From: Psilocybe azurescens
Lineage: Eukaryota > Basidiomycota > Agaricomycetes > Agaricales > Agrocybaceae
Direction of reading: 5' to 3'
DNA length: 64,000 bases
Assembly: GCA_023853785.1 (NCBI GenBank)
Contig: JAJIRX010000684.1
Coordinates: forward strand, 116,820-180,819
Shown: positions 36,056-47,009 of the stretch, in pieces
Layout: every line of letters begins with the position of its first letter
Numbering within the stretch: position 1 is the stretch's first letter
The notes under the pieces: model-generated
Databases searched by the model: none
Told to the model about the DNA's origin: nothing
What the model saw: only the letters and a program-made list of their open reading frames with translations
Made by a program: the position numbers and the translations under genes

Positions 36056-36550
36056 TCAATCTTTCATCTGCAACGATGCCAGCATCCACAAGCACATAGG
36101 TTTCGGGAAGATGAAGACTGCAACGGCATTCCATGCCAAGATTCTGCATGAATGGCCATCCCTCTGGCATGTGATTGGAAGGTAGCCCGAAGTGAAATAT
36201 CTGCTGGTATGGTGATGAATCCACCAGGTAAGAGCTTTCTCGATATCTTTATTGATTGTCCTGCCCATTGAATCACCATATAAAATTCTTGAAGACTTGA
36301 AATCAACAATAAGGCCAACCCAATGATTCTCTCCAATGTTGGCTATCGTGACAAGTGTGTCAAGAATGCCAGTTGCCAATTCTTGTCCCTTTTCTTGGAT
36401 CCAGGCATAACTGGGTGCTGTTGCATATTGGTCTGCCCCATCTACCATCTGATGAATGTTGATAAGCTTCTTCATAAAGAAGGTTTCACTGATGTCAATC
36501 CTGTCGTCTATCCTCTTTCTTGAAACCTCCTGTTTCAGTAAATGGAGCAT
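36056..36550 (-). pseudogene. Ulp1-type (C48) cysteine protease domain of the DDE element
   Basis: Frame containing GENHWVGLIVDFKSSRILYG DSMG-type text: the catalytic His is in NHW, the Asp in YGDS, the Gln in CQRDGH and the Cys in GHSC, in the correct order and spacing for a SUMO-protease-like C48 fold. The preceding block FMKKLINIHQ and WIQEKGQELATGIL fits the N-terminal part. Such domains are known in several eukaryotic DNA transposons, where their role is unclear. The fold looks nearly complete, but upstream frames are interrupted by the chromovirus insertion and by an indel near 36,625. Confidence 0.75.
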
Positions 36551-36687
36551 CTGGTTCTCATGTTCATCTGAAAGCCAGTTCTTGGTGAGGTAAGTTGCCA
36601 GATGGTCTGTTATTATTGTGGCAGGAAGCCGTTGATGTTGCTAGCCCATGAAATGCATTCTAGTTTGTCATAGACCTTTTTGGTCAA

Positions 36688-37182
36688 TGTTATGACAAAG
36701 TCTTTTTTCTTTTTCTCTTTTTCTTTTCTTTTCTTTTCTTTTTCTTTTCCTTATCATCTTTCATATCATTGATACATCATCGAACACTCTGATGATCTTT
36801 GCTTTCAATCATTCTACAAAACTCCATCATATCTCTGATGGACTTTCACTTCTATTCTTATATACATCTGTTGATGAACATTCAGACTCGTTTCAACTTA
36901 CTGTTTCCACTATTCTTATATACATCTGCTGATGAACATTCAGACTCGTTTCAACTTACTGTTTCCACTATTCTTATATACATCTGCTGATGAACATTCA
37001 AACTCATTTCAACTAGCTGTACAATTCATAGTATTTAAACTAGGAAGGATCCACTGTATTCTTTAGCTAGTTCTTGAGAATCCAACCTGCTTAACCTGCT
37101 CAACTTGAACTTGAACTTGTTCTTGTAGATGATTGGCAGTTAGATTATGCACACTGCATAATTCTAACTTGAGATCGTAACA
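36688..37182 (+). repeat. 5' LTR of the chromovirus
   Basis: 495 bases, with a long pyrimidine tract (36,710-36,755) and three tandem copies of a 58-bp unit (CTATTCTTATATACATCTGC...) where the 3' LTR has two. A TATA-like TATTTAA at 37032 lies 33 bases before AGCTAGTTCTT (37065-37075), the predicted transcript start and self-primer. Confidence 0.93.
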
Positions 37183-37193
37183 AAGAACTAGCT
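37183..37193 (+). promoter_or_regulatory. Predicted self-primer binding site
   Basis: AAGAACTAGCT directly abuts the 5' LTR and is the exact reverse complement of AGCTAGTTCTT at 37065-37075 in the LTR. In Tf1/sushi elements the 5' end of the RNA folds back and primes reverse transcription at such a site instead of a tRNA. Confidence 0.75.
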
Positions 37194-37209
37194 TCTCACT
37201 CTACCATAC

Positions 37210-38400
37210 TGCTTTGTCCACAAGCAGTATCGGAGCTTCGAACCAGACACCACAACATCTTGAGGCAGAACCTTCTCCGCAAACTACAACACTGATGACA
37301 GTGGTGAACAAACACCTACATCAGACATTCAGCCCACTACCTGAACTCCAGGACTATCGTCAGGAGAAGAATACTTCACTGATGCCTCTGAACCTTCTGA
37401 ACCCTCTGAAAACTCTGAACCGAATAAAACACAAATGGTTGACCAACAAATGATTGACACCCTGAAAACAAGGGAACTCTCTCTTTGCAAACCAACGCCT
37501 TTCAACAGCGAACGGTTTAAAAGCAAGAAATTCCTTCAAGAATGTATCCTCTATGGGGATCAACAAGGACATCTCACGACAGAATCAAAATGAATTGCAT
37601 TTATTCTCTCTTTCATGCAAGAAGGAAACACAGTTGTTTGGAAACAACAATTTGTCCAGAACAAACTGAACCTCGACACAGGGGATATCAACCTACCGAC
37701 TTATAGGGAATTCATCAATGAATTCCAGAAGGCATTCAAGCCAGAAGAAGAAGACATTGATGCATTAGACAAATTAAAAATGCTTCGACAAAAAACCTGA
37801 CTGCAGAACAACTAGTAACAAAGTTCAAACTACTGGTTGGAGAAGCAGGGATGTCTAACGACTCTGACACTGCAAATAAACTCTTGATCAAAATGTTCAA
37901 GACAGTGCTAAACCTGGCGCTAGTACAGAAGATCATCATGTCTGAGAAGAAACCCACAAAAATTGAAGAATGGTACGACAAAGCCATGACCTTTGACAGG
38001 AGCTATCGACTTGCTATGGTGATTAAAGGCCCATCTCAATCAAATGCGTGATTCATTCCCAGAGCTGTGCCAAGAAAGACCTCTTTGCAATGGACGTTAA
38101 TGTTATGACCACTGAAGAATGAACAAGCCTTATGAAAAGGGGGCTTGTTTCAGATGCAAACAACCAGGACATCTCGCCGTAGATTGTCCTCAGAAGAAGA
38201 ACAACAACCTGTTCATACTGAAGGAGTTGCTGAAGAAGAAATGGACACCCAAAGACCTTCATGCCCATATCCGAGTTGAACATGGAGGAGAAAAAGAACT
38301 GGCAAGTTTGGCAATGGGTAACCAAGAGGAGGATAACAACACTGAGGATTTTTAAAATGGAGAACCGAATCAACATCAGTCTCTCCACGATTAGGCATCT
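37210..38400 (+). pseudogene. Chromovirus gag with CCHC zinc knuckle
   Basis: Capsid-like region in broken frames: MQEGNTVVWKQQFVQNKL, FINEFQKAFKPEEEDIDAL, KFKLLVGEAGM, IEEWYDKAMTFDRSYRLAM, then the nucleocapsid knuckle CFRCKQPGHLAVDC (38146-38187). TGA stops at 37591 and 37798 interrupt the frame. The coding sequence is then split by mariner copy B at 38402. Confidence 0.85.
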
Positions 38401-38401
38401 A

Positions 38402-39995
38402 CAGTAGCTCAAAAAACTGTCCCAATGTTTGGCACTTTCTCACTAATTGTTTAATAACTTGGGAAATAAATTATGTAAAAGTCTGAAAATATTATATGTT
38501 ATAGTTTAACATGTGGCTAACATATATCTCACCAAGGTCACATGATTTTCACAAAAACTGATTAAGTAATGGAATTTACAAAATAATAAAACATTGGGAC
38601 AGCTTTTTAACCCTATAAAATAATAGCTTTACATGCTTGTAGAAAGCTAAATTGCTTTGTATAAATTGTGAGAAAATTAAACAAGGTCATGTGACACTAT
38701 TTGTACACATTTGCAATGTTAAATTCAAGTTCAACCATCTTTCTCTTTAACCACCACATCATGAAGCCTGCAACACCTTCTCAGTACAATTCTGTCCTAA
38801 ATCTTCTTGAAGAGGGCTATTCTCTTTGTCAAATAGAGTCTAAAACTGGTTTGGGAAAGTCTACTGTTGGAAGAATCAAGAGGGAAGTGGATGCCAACAA
38901 AGAAAACCCCAAAACAACAAAGGTGGACATCCTTCCAAGCTTACTCCCAAGGATAAACAGGTCCTTTTTGTCAAATCAAAACAGGAAAGCTGGACAATGC
39001 TGTCCAGGCAACACACTTCATCAATGATGCTATTCCCTCTCCTGTTTGTGCCCAAACAGTCAGAAATGCCCTCAAAGAAAACAACTTCTGCTCTGTTGTT
39101 AAATCAAAAGCCCCCTCCTCAAGGCTATCCACTGTCAAAACACCTAAAATTCACCCAGAATCATGTTGGCTGGACTGTGGAGGATTGGAAAAGAGTACTC
39201 TGGTCAGATGAAACAAAAATCAACAGGATTGGCTCAGATGGAAGGGTCTATACATGGAAACCCAAGAGTGAAGCAATCTCAGATAGAACAACATTACCAA
39301 CTGTCAAGCATGGAGGGGCAACAATCTCATGGTATGGTGTTGTATGGGGTGGAATGGTGTTGGAACACTCACTGAGGTTGAGGGGAAGATGAATGCAGAC
39401 CAATACTGTGAGATTTTGGAGCATGGGGTGGATGAAAGCTTTGACAACATGGAGATGGCAGAGGGGAAAAGGATTTTTCAGCAGGATAATGACCCCAAAC
39501 ACACCTCCAAAAAGCTCAAGAATGGTTTTGGCCAATGATGTTGAAGTTATGGAGTGGCCACCCCAATCTCCTGATCTCAACCCCATTGAACACCTTTGGG
39601 TTTACCTTAAAAGGCAAATGAACATCTATGAGACACACCCAAAGGAGCATTTGAATTGTGGGAAAGATTGGCAAAGGAATGGACTGAAATACCTTCAGAA
39701 ACATGAGAAAGGCTTATAGAAAGCATACCAAGGAGAATGGAGGCTGTTATCAAGGCAAAGGGAGGCCATACTAAGTACTAGATAGAGTCAAAAAACTGTC
39801 CCAATGCTCTATTATTTTGTAAATTCCATTATTTAATCAGTTTTTGTTAAAATTATGTGACCTTGGTGAAAAATATATTAGTCACATGTTAAACTATAAC
39901 ATATAATATTTTCAGACTTTTACATAATTTATTTCCCAAGTTATTAAACAATTAGTGAGAAAGTGCCAAACATTGGGACGGTTTTTGAGCTACTG
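38402..39995 (+). mobile_element. Tc1/mariner-type transposon, copy B
   Basis: 1,594 bases with duplicated TA (38400-38401 and 39996-39997), opposite in orientation to copy A and nearly identical to it over its whole length. Transposase pieces on the plus strand: MKPATPSQYNSVLNLLEEG, GWTVEDWKRVLWSDETKI, FQQDNDPKHTSKK and WPPQSPDLNPIEHLW. It shares the frame breaks of copy A (C5 run near 39,110 and the segment near 39,515-39,540) and has additional ones. Inserted in the chromovirus between gag and protease. Confidence 0.95.
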
Positions 39996-40009
39996 TATTC
40001 TGTATTTAT

Positions 40010-41536
40010 GGCTATGCTTGAGAATAAATCTATGCATTTACTGATTTCATTCTCTGCCATAAAAAATGGAAAGCCACAAATTGTCAAAACCTTGGGTCTA
40101 ATTGACTCTGGAGCTGGTGAAAAAATTCATTGACCAAAACTATGCTAGGAAACTAGGACTCGAACAAAAGAACCTGAAGAAAAGAGCCTCCGGTGTACAA
40201 CATGGACAGAACTCTCAACAAAGAACAATCTCTACCTTTGTAGAACTCAATCTTACTATTGGGAACAGGACAAACAAGGAAATTCTATTTGTCTCTGGAC
40301 TAGAACAACAAAGATTATTCTAGGATTACCTTGGCTTCAAAAACGAAACCCTGACATCGATTGGGAAACTGGAAAAGTCAAATGGAGAGTTTCCAAATCC
40401 ATCCATGCTACCACCATGGAGGGAAGAACTGGAAGAAACTGAACTGATCATGGACACCATGGATGCTCCACTCAAGACTTCAATGCTTTGGTAATAGATT
40501 TTATTGAGGCAAAAGATTCTGAAGAAATGAACCAGGCATGGATCAATGCAAAAACTACAGCTTTACAAACTCTGGCAATGGAACACAAAAATAGGATGCC
40601 CACTAAACCTCTGGAAGAACTTATTCCCCCAGACCTCCACGACTACCTTGGACTTTTTGACAAAAGCAGCAGATCGATTTCCCATCTCAAGACCCTGGGA
40701 CCACAAAATCGAACTGAAACCTGAATTCAAACCAAAACCATGCAAAGTCTACAGCCTCACCCTGGAAGAACAAATTGAACAGGACAAATTTCTTAAAGAA
40801 ATGCTGGACAAAGGATATATCGTCAGATCAGAATCGGACATTGCTTTGCCATTTTTCTTTGTAGCCAAGAAGGACAGAGAACTGCAACCCTGTCAAGACT
40901 ATCGATATCTAAATGAATGGACAGTAAAGAATGCTTACCCTTTACAACGGATCCCCAATCTACTGGACAAACTCAAAGGAGCAAAATTCTTTACCAAACT
41001 GGACGTCAGGCAAGGATACAACAATGTTCACATTCGAAAGGAAGATCAACGGAAAGCTGCCTTCAAAACAAATTGAGGACTCTTTGAACCCACAGTTATG
41101 TTCTTTGGATTATGCAATTCCCCAGCCACTTTTCAATCCATGATGGATTCACTATTCGAAGGCGAAATCTCTGGAGGATTCGTGATTATCTACATGGACA
41201 ACATCTTAATCTTTGCCAAAAACCAAAAGATTTGGCAAAGTACAAACAAATTGTCCTACAGAGACTAAAAGATAACAACCTGTACCTCAAGCCAGAAAAA
41301 TATGTCTTTAGACAATGGAAGGTCGAATACCTGGGAATGATAATCAAAGAAGGAAAGATCTCCATGGACCAATCGAAACTTAAAGGAATCTGAGACTGGC
41401 CTGCACCTACTACGGTCAAGCAAGTCAGGGATTCCTGGGATTTGAAATTTCTACCAAAAATTCACCAGGAAGTTCTCTATGGTAGCGCAACCCCTGAACA
41501 ACCTCCTAAAGAAGGACAAGAAATTTGAATGGACGG
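40010..41536 (+). pseudogene. Chromovirus protease and reverse transcriptase
   Basis: Aspartic protease motif IDSGAG (about 40,101-40,118), then [100 protein letters not shown]-stop-GLFEPTVMFFGLCNSP. The active-site box reads YMDN (41191-41202) instead of YMDD. TGA stops at 41074 and 41391 replace residues that are Arg in related elements. A frame shift lies near 41,225. Interrupted at 41536 by the 1.69-kb insertion. Confidence 0.9.
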
Positions 41537-43228
41537 TGAACTACGTGAGTGTGTGATTTGATATATAAATCGAAAACCAAAACACAAACCAGAGAGGAAT
41601 GGTCTAGACTAGATAAGACAACTCTCTCCCTGTTGAGTTAAAGTGAGGGCTGGCTTTGCCACTAGGTTGTGTAGATGTATGTGGTCTGAGGAGGGCAGGG
41701 ACGTATGAAGGAGGAGGAATGGATGAGGGAATATAAAATGCCCTTGAGTATTTACTGGGAGGAAGCAACCCGACTTGATTAGGGTAGAACGGTGTGAATG
41801 AGGTGTGATGACTGTGGAAGGGCCAAATGACTAGATAAATCGTGAGGGATTGATACGGGGGGCAGGAGTGAGAATGTAGTCTTGATCCTAGTGCGCTTCA
41901 AGCAAGTCTGCAGTGTCTGCAAAGCCAGAAGTAAGGTCTGGTGATTGAATAATGACTAGAGCGGCCTGGAGTGATAGATGATGAAGGATTGTGCGATGTT
42001 CTTGAACCAAAAAAATCAAACAGAGCGGTGAAGTGAATGAGGGATGACTAGGGCGATGGATGAAGATGACAACAAGACCAAGATTGCAGAATAAAATATT
42101 CTGGAGCAATAGAAGCGATGGGGAATTGAAGATCTTGATGTAGAGGAAGAATGAAGGGTCTGGAGGATGGTAGGATCGAAATGAACTGGACAAAATTCTC
42201 TCGCGATGAGAGAGCGAGAGTGGTTGGATAGGCTAGTCTAGCCTCTGATGAACGTCTTGAATAACTGGAGTGATTGTTGAATTTCGTGCTGAATATTGAT
42301 AGAGATTGATTGAATGCGTGCTTGGAGTGCTGGATTGAGTACTTGATAACTTGAGATCTTTGCTGTGAAGAAAGTTGGGGCTTGTAACTTCCTTGCATTC
42401 CAAGCGATACTAATACATGGTTTATATACCAGAGAACATAGAAAAATATTTAAAAGAGATCAAGCGTCCAAACTATACCAATCATTCTGTAGAACAACAC
42501 CCAGTAGTCCCATCTGTCAACTACATACAATAGATTGAAAGCTGACGGAGTTTAGGAGTGAAAAATAGAAGGATGAGTAAGTAAGTAACATAGGATGAGT
42601 AAGAAGTATAAGCAGGATTATGAAAAGCGAAGTGAGATGAGTAAGAAAGAAGCGAAGCTGAGTAAGTACAATAAGCAAGAATGACAAAAGGAAGGAAGGA
42701 TTAATCATATGAAAGTGTCAGACAATAGAAAAGGAGCCAAAATAGCGAACAAGTACCATGCTAATGAATAGAACCAGTCTATTCATGGCACAGCTCAGTC
42801 ATCCATTACCAAGACTGCTGAGTGAGACAAAGATTTGCTGCATATGTGGAATCCAGTTAAGGACCAAATAGTTGTAGATGATCAAATGCTGATGACGATG
42901 GTGATATATGATGCTGTGCAGTGCTGTGCGTACTAGGATGGATAGAAATGATGTCCAAGAATAATCTGCGCATAGCCTTGAGGTTCAAAATAGATAGACG
43001 ATTGAATCATTGATAGGGAGTGTAACTGATCAAATGGTTGAAGTGGAGATTGAAAGTTGGAATGGAGCTTGAAGTGGACTGTGAATGGGCTTTGACGTTG
43101 AATATTGAGGGATGTGCTTCAGATAAAAATGCGAAATAATACCCTGGCTTCTGCATGCAATGGGAGTCAAGACAGACGCTCTAAGCTTATAGATAAATCT
43201 CATATCCAATCAAAATTGGTGTATGACA
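41537..43228. mobile_element. 1.69-kb non-coding insertion with TG...CA ends and 4-bp target duplication
   Basis: Interrupts the chromovirus pol frame exactly between EFEWT and the DTAQ block. Flanked by ACGG on both sides (41533-41536 and 43229-43232). Starts TGAACTACGTG and ends GTGTATGACA. No coding frame of note; it contains a run of GATGAGTAAG-like repeats at 42,540-42,680. It could be a solo LTR of a large retroelement or a non-autonomous element; no long terminal inverted repeat is seen. Confidence 0.75.
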
Positions 43229-45240
43229 ACGGACACAGCTCAATGAGCATTTGACAAACTGAAACGACGATTCACAGAAGAACCAGTTCTCTTGATGCCG
43301 GACCCAAGCAAACCATTTCAAATTGAATGTGACGCCTCTAAATACACATCTGGAGCCGTTCTGACTCAACTCGATGGAAACAGCGAAAGACATCCATGTG
43401 CATTTATTTCAAAAACCTTCTCCATGACAGAAAGGAACTACAAAATCTACGATCGAGAACTCCTGGCAATTGTATGAGCATTACAGGAATGGAGACACTA
43501 CATTCAAGGATCCAAACATATGACAATCATCCATTCTGATCACAAGAACCTGACCTATTTCAGAAGCCCAAGAAATCTGAACAGACAGCAAGCTCGATGG
43601 TCATTATACCTATCCGAATTTGATCTGAAACTAATCCACATGCCCGGGACAAAAATGATTCAATCTGATGCCTTATCAAGAAGGCCAGATTTCATACCAG
43701 ACGAAGACCATGATAACAAAGATGTGACTCTACTACCAGAAGAACTCTTCGTCAATCTAATCGACACCAAACTACAACAGCAAATCATTGATTCAAAAGA
43801 ATTCAACACAGATATTGCAGACATCTTGAAAGCCCTATTGCAAGGAGGACCATCGAATTTACGAACCGACCTCGACAACTGGAGAACAGAAGAATTCAAC
43901 AGGAAAAATGTCATCTTCTATAAAGACAAAAACCAAAACCTATGACAACAAGTAGTAAATCCTTTCACAATCTACCATTGGCAGAGCACCCTGGAGAACT
44001 CAAAACCTACAACACAGTAAGAACACATTATTGGTGGCCAGGACTATGATCCTTCATAAAACAATACATCAAAGGCTGCGGAAGCTGTCAGCAATTCAAG
44101 ATTAACAGAAATCCCTTGCACCCATCTTTTATACCAATTGCTGGACCAACTTCCACACGACCATTCACAAACTGTTCAATGGACTTTCTAACCAACTTAC
44201 CACTGGTTAAGAACAGTGTGGGACAAATTGTAGACGCAATCATGGTCGTGGTAGACCATGGGCTTACTAAGGGGTGATTTTAATACCTTGCTGAAAGAAA
44301 GGTGAACCGGGAGAGGCACTTGACGTAGAAGGAGCAGCTCAACTCTTACTCAACAACCTCTTCAAACGATTTGGACTCCCAGATAGCATTATCTCTGACA
44401 GAGACCCCTATTCACCATGAAAGTCTTCCAAGAACTTATGAAACTCTTAGGGATCAAGTCCAAATTAACTATGGCTTATCATCCAATAGGAGACAGAACC
44501 ACTGAACAATTCAACCAAGAAATAGAAGCCTATCTGTCCATCTATTGTTCTTCACACCCAACCGATTGGAACAAGTCAGTTGGAACATTGGAATTCACTC
44601 ACAATAACAGGAAACACTCCAAAAGAGTCAAAACCCTGTTCGAACTCACCTTAGGTTCATCTCCGTTGGCCATTCCACTTGCATTCGAGAACACCAAAGC
44701 CCCATCTGTAGAAGAAAAGGTCAAACATCTCCTAAAAAATTGAGAAGAAGCATTAGCTGCCCACGAACTTGCAAGACAAAGGATAGCCAAATGATGAAAA
44801 TCAAACTTCAAACCATTCGAGAAAGGAACGAAAGTTTGGCTAGACTCCCGCAACATCTCCACTAGGTACCATTCAAAGATGAAACTGAAACGAGAAGGCC
44901 CATTCACGATCACAGAAGTCCTGGGACCTCTCACATACAGACTCAAATTACCCAAGATATGGAAGATCCATGATGTCTTCCACGCCACTCTACTCATGCC
45001 ATACAAAGAAACAGAAACATACGGACCGAACTTCCCTAGACCACCACCCGAAATCAAAAATAAAGAAGAACACTGGGAAGTCAAAACTATTCTGAATCAC
45101 AGAAAGACTGGATGAAAACCCAAGAAAGGAAAGCAAAAATATCAATACCTTATCAAATGGACAGGATTCCCTATCTCCGAAGCAACATGGGAAAAGACAA
45201 CACATTCAACAATGACAGTGAGACTCTTCAAGAATACTGC
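43229..45240 (+). pseudogene. Chromovirus RNase H and integrase with chromodomain
   Basis: RNase H: QIECDASKYTSGAVLTQL, RNYKIYDRELLAIV, YFRSPRNLNRQQARWSLYL and QSDALSRR. Integrase: zinc-binding remnant EHPGEL...HYWWPGL with GCGSCQQFK; catalytic core SMDFLTNLP, ISDRD and TTEQFNQEIEAYLSI (D, D, E). C-terminal region PFEKGTKVWLDSRN and KIHDVFHATLLMPY, then a chromodomain, EHWEVKTILNHRKTG-stop-KPKKG and YLIKWTGFPISEATWE (about 45,065-45,200). TGA stops at 43475, 44047, 44792, 44795 and 45113 fall at expected Arg codons. The chromodomain classes this as a chromovirus. Confidence 0.92.
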
Positions 45241-45275
45241 AAATTACACAAACTCTGATCATCACTACCATCCTG

Positions 45276-46553
45276 ATGCCTCACTTTCTTCGACACATTG
45301 CCTCTTCCTTCACTCAAAGCTCTGAAACAAACCAACTTGAAACTCCCATCTTTGATACCCCTTTAACCAAACAAACTGTAGAAGAGCTTGAGGTGCTACA
45401 AAGAGAAATCCTCACCCTATACAACAAAGCAATCGATCAGAAGAAAACGGCAAAACAGAACTACCATCCGGCTGCTGCTAGACTGGCTCATCACCAAGCC
45501 AGATCTCAATGCCTCAAACTAATTCAGGTCAAACAGGAGCTCTACCAACACCTGCCACTACTTGCCAAAGTAATTAAAAGGCCAAGTCATTCCATCTCTA
45601 AGCCATATCCTCATTACCAAACAACACAACATGTCTTTCATTGATACTCCTGCCACATCTCCCTCTTCTGCCCCTGCCAACTCACATCTACAAGGCAAAC
45701 GACCTGCCATACCTTGTTATGCTCAAACACTGTCAACCTTCAAAGCCATAGACCTCTTCACCAACGACAAAACAGCTCAAAAATCTGCTCATACTTTAAA
45801 GATCCAGACACTGTTTTTGCCATTGACGAACTAGCAAAGGTTTCCAGAGCCCATCAACAAGAGGAACAAGAAATATGTCTTGCCAGACAACAGTCTCGTG
45901 TTCAACAGACCATGGCAATGGCTCTGCTAGATCAACTTCAATCATGGGGATTAGAAAGAGAACTGTACGACGTACTGAGGGAACATCATAGCAAATCATC
46001 CACAGTGCAAAAACCGTTGGTACCCTCCCTTATTGATCCCCCTTTCCAGAGCACTGTTCCTTCTCGTCCCCTTCCCGCTCGCCCTCCTGCTTATTGTTAA
46101 GCAGTATGATTTTCACCAATCATTGACATTCACCTTCACTGCAGATTTTGCCTCCTGCCTCCACTCCCTCAAGATCTCCCATCCCTATGCCTACTCTTAG
46201 ACAGTCTCAAAACACCACAACTCATCAACGAAGCTCATCCACCACTTCGTCTTCTACAACAAATTGCTCAACGAGCACAACGTCAGTCACGTGTTATCAA
46301 TGCGGTGAACCTGGACATATTTGCCCAAGATGCCCCAAATTCAAATGCATCTACTGCTACCCGATACACACCCAGACATTCCTTCTGAGACTGTAGCTAT
46401 AACCCAGAAAACGAGCAACACACTGACCCCTATTATGGAGGAATTGATGAAGATCTTCTCGATGACACCGGAATTGCCAACACCACAAGGGCGAACCATA
46501 TGGAGACTATTGAACTAACAGAAGTAATGGACTTCACTCCTTCTGAGGCATAA
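45276..46553 (+). pseudogene. Extra post-integrase ORF with CCHC zinc knuckle (ORF3)
   Basis: Located between the integrase chromodomain and the 3' LTR, in the same orientation. Three overlapping frames look like one protein. First comes a helical Gln/Glu-rich N terminus (VEELEVLQREILTLYNKAID). Next comes a middle part with DELAKVSRAHQQEEQEICLA and MALLDQLQSWGLERELYDVL, followed by a Ser/Pro-rich linker and CYQCGEPGHICPRCPKFKCI, a CCHC knuckle followed by further cysteines. The acidic C terminus runs to a stop near 46553. Not an env-type protein: no signal peptide or membrane helix. Similar CCHC proteins are annotated as hypothetical in mushroom genomes. Function unknown. Confidence 0.65.
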
Positions 46554-46573
46554 GGAGTGTAGTATGGGGGTAA

Positions 46574-47009
46574 TGTTATGACAAGTCTTTTTCTTTTCTC
46601 TTTTTCTTTTCTTTTCTTTTTCTTTTTTCTTTTCCTTATCATCTTTCATATCATTGATACATCATCGAACACTCTGATGATCTTTGCTTTCAATCATTCT
46701 ACAAAACTCCATCATATCTCTGATGGACTTTCACTTCTATTCTTATATATATCTGTTGATGAACATTCAGACTCGTTTCAACTTACTGTTTCCACTATTC
46801 TTATATACATCTGCTGATGAACATTCAAACTCATTTCAACTAGCTGTACAATTCATAGTATTTAAACTAGGAAGGATCCACTGTATTCTTTAGCTAGTTC
46901 TTGAGAATCCAACCTGCTTAACCTGCTCAACTTGAACTTGAACTTGTTCTTGTAAATGATTGGCAGTTAGATTATGCACACTGTGTGATTCTAACTTGAG
47001 ATTGTAACA
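46574..47009 (+). repeat. 3' LTR of the chromovirus
   Basis: 436 bases, nearly identical to the 5' LTR but with two instead of three copies of the 58-bp internal unit. Preceded by a purine-rich GTATGGGGGTAA and followed by the GTCAA duplication. Confidence 0.93.

Larger units (their letters stand above)
34088..36687 (-). mobile_element. DNA transposon remnant with DDE transposase and Ulp1-type protease (3' portion)
   Basis: Minus-strand element. At 34,088-34,420 a DDE_1-like transposase segment reads NSDQTQLVYMPG (first catalytic Asp), GSKQVAVIGMDEK-stop-AFTL, then MVSVTADGTILPFQAIYQGK and SGTKTYWSVGNEQSAI; it ends before the second and third acidic residues. A TGA at 34289-34291 replaces an expected Arg. 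Upstream on the same strand are charged, Lys-rich frames (35568-35263) and, at 36550-36056, an Ulp1-like cysteine protease. The reading frame continues on the far side of the chromovirus at 47,010-47,176. DDE and protease together suggest one autonomous element or two adjacent ones. Confidence 0.75.
36688..47009 (+). mobile_element. Complete but decayed Ty3/gypsy chromovirus with two nested insertions
   Basis: LTRs at 36688-37182 and 46574-47009 begin TGTTATGAC and end GTAACA. The element is flanked by the 5-bp target duplication GTCAA (36683-36687 and 47010-47014). Internal order: self-complementary primer-binding site, gag with CCHC, aspartic protease, RT, RNase H, integrase with a C-terminal chromodomain, then an extra zinc-knuckle ORF before a purine-rich stretch (GTATGGGGG) and the 3' LTR. 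This is the Tf1/sushi-type chromovirus plan. Mariner copy B (38402-39995) and a 1.69-kb insertion (41537-43228) sit inside. Frequent TGA stops and frame shifts make it inactive. Confidence 0.95.

Noticed and set aside
36700..36760. Pyrimidine tract as an independent microsatellite
   Set aside because: The same tract occurs at the same position in the 3' LTR (46,580-46,640), so it is part of the LTR.
45276..46553. Post-integrase ORF as an envelope gene
   Set aside because: No signal peptide, no membrane helix, and a clear CCHC knuckle instead.
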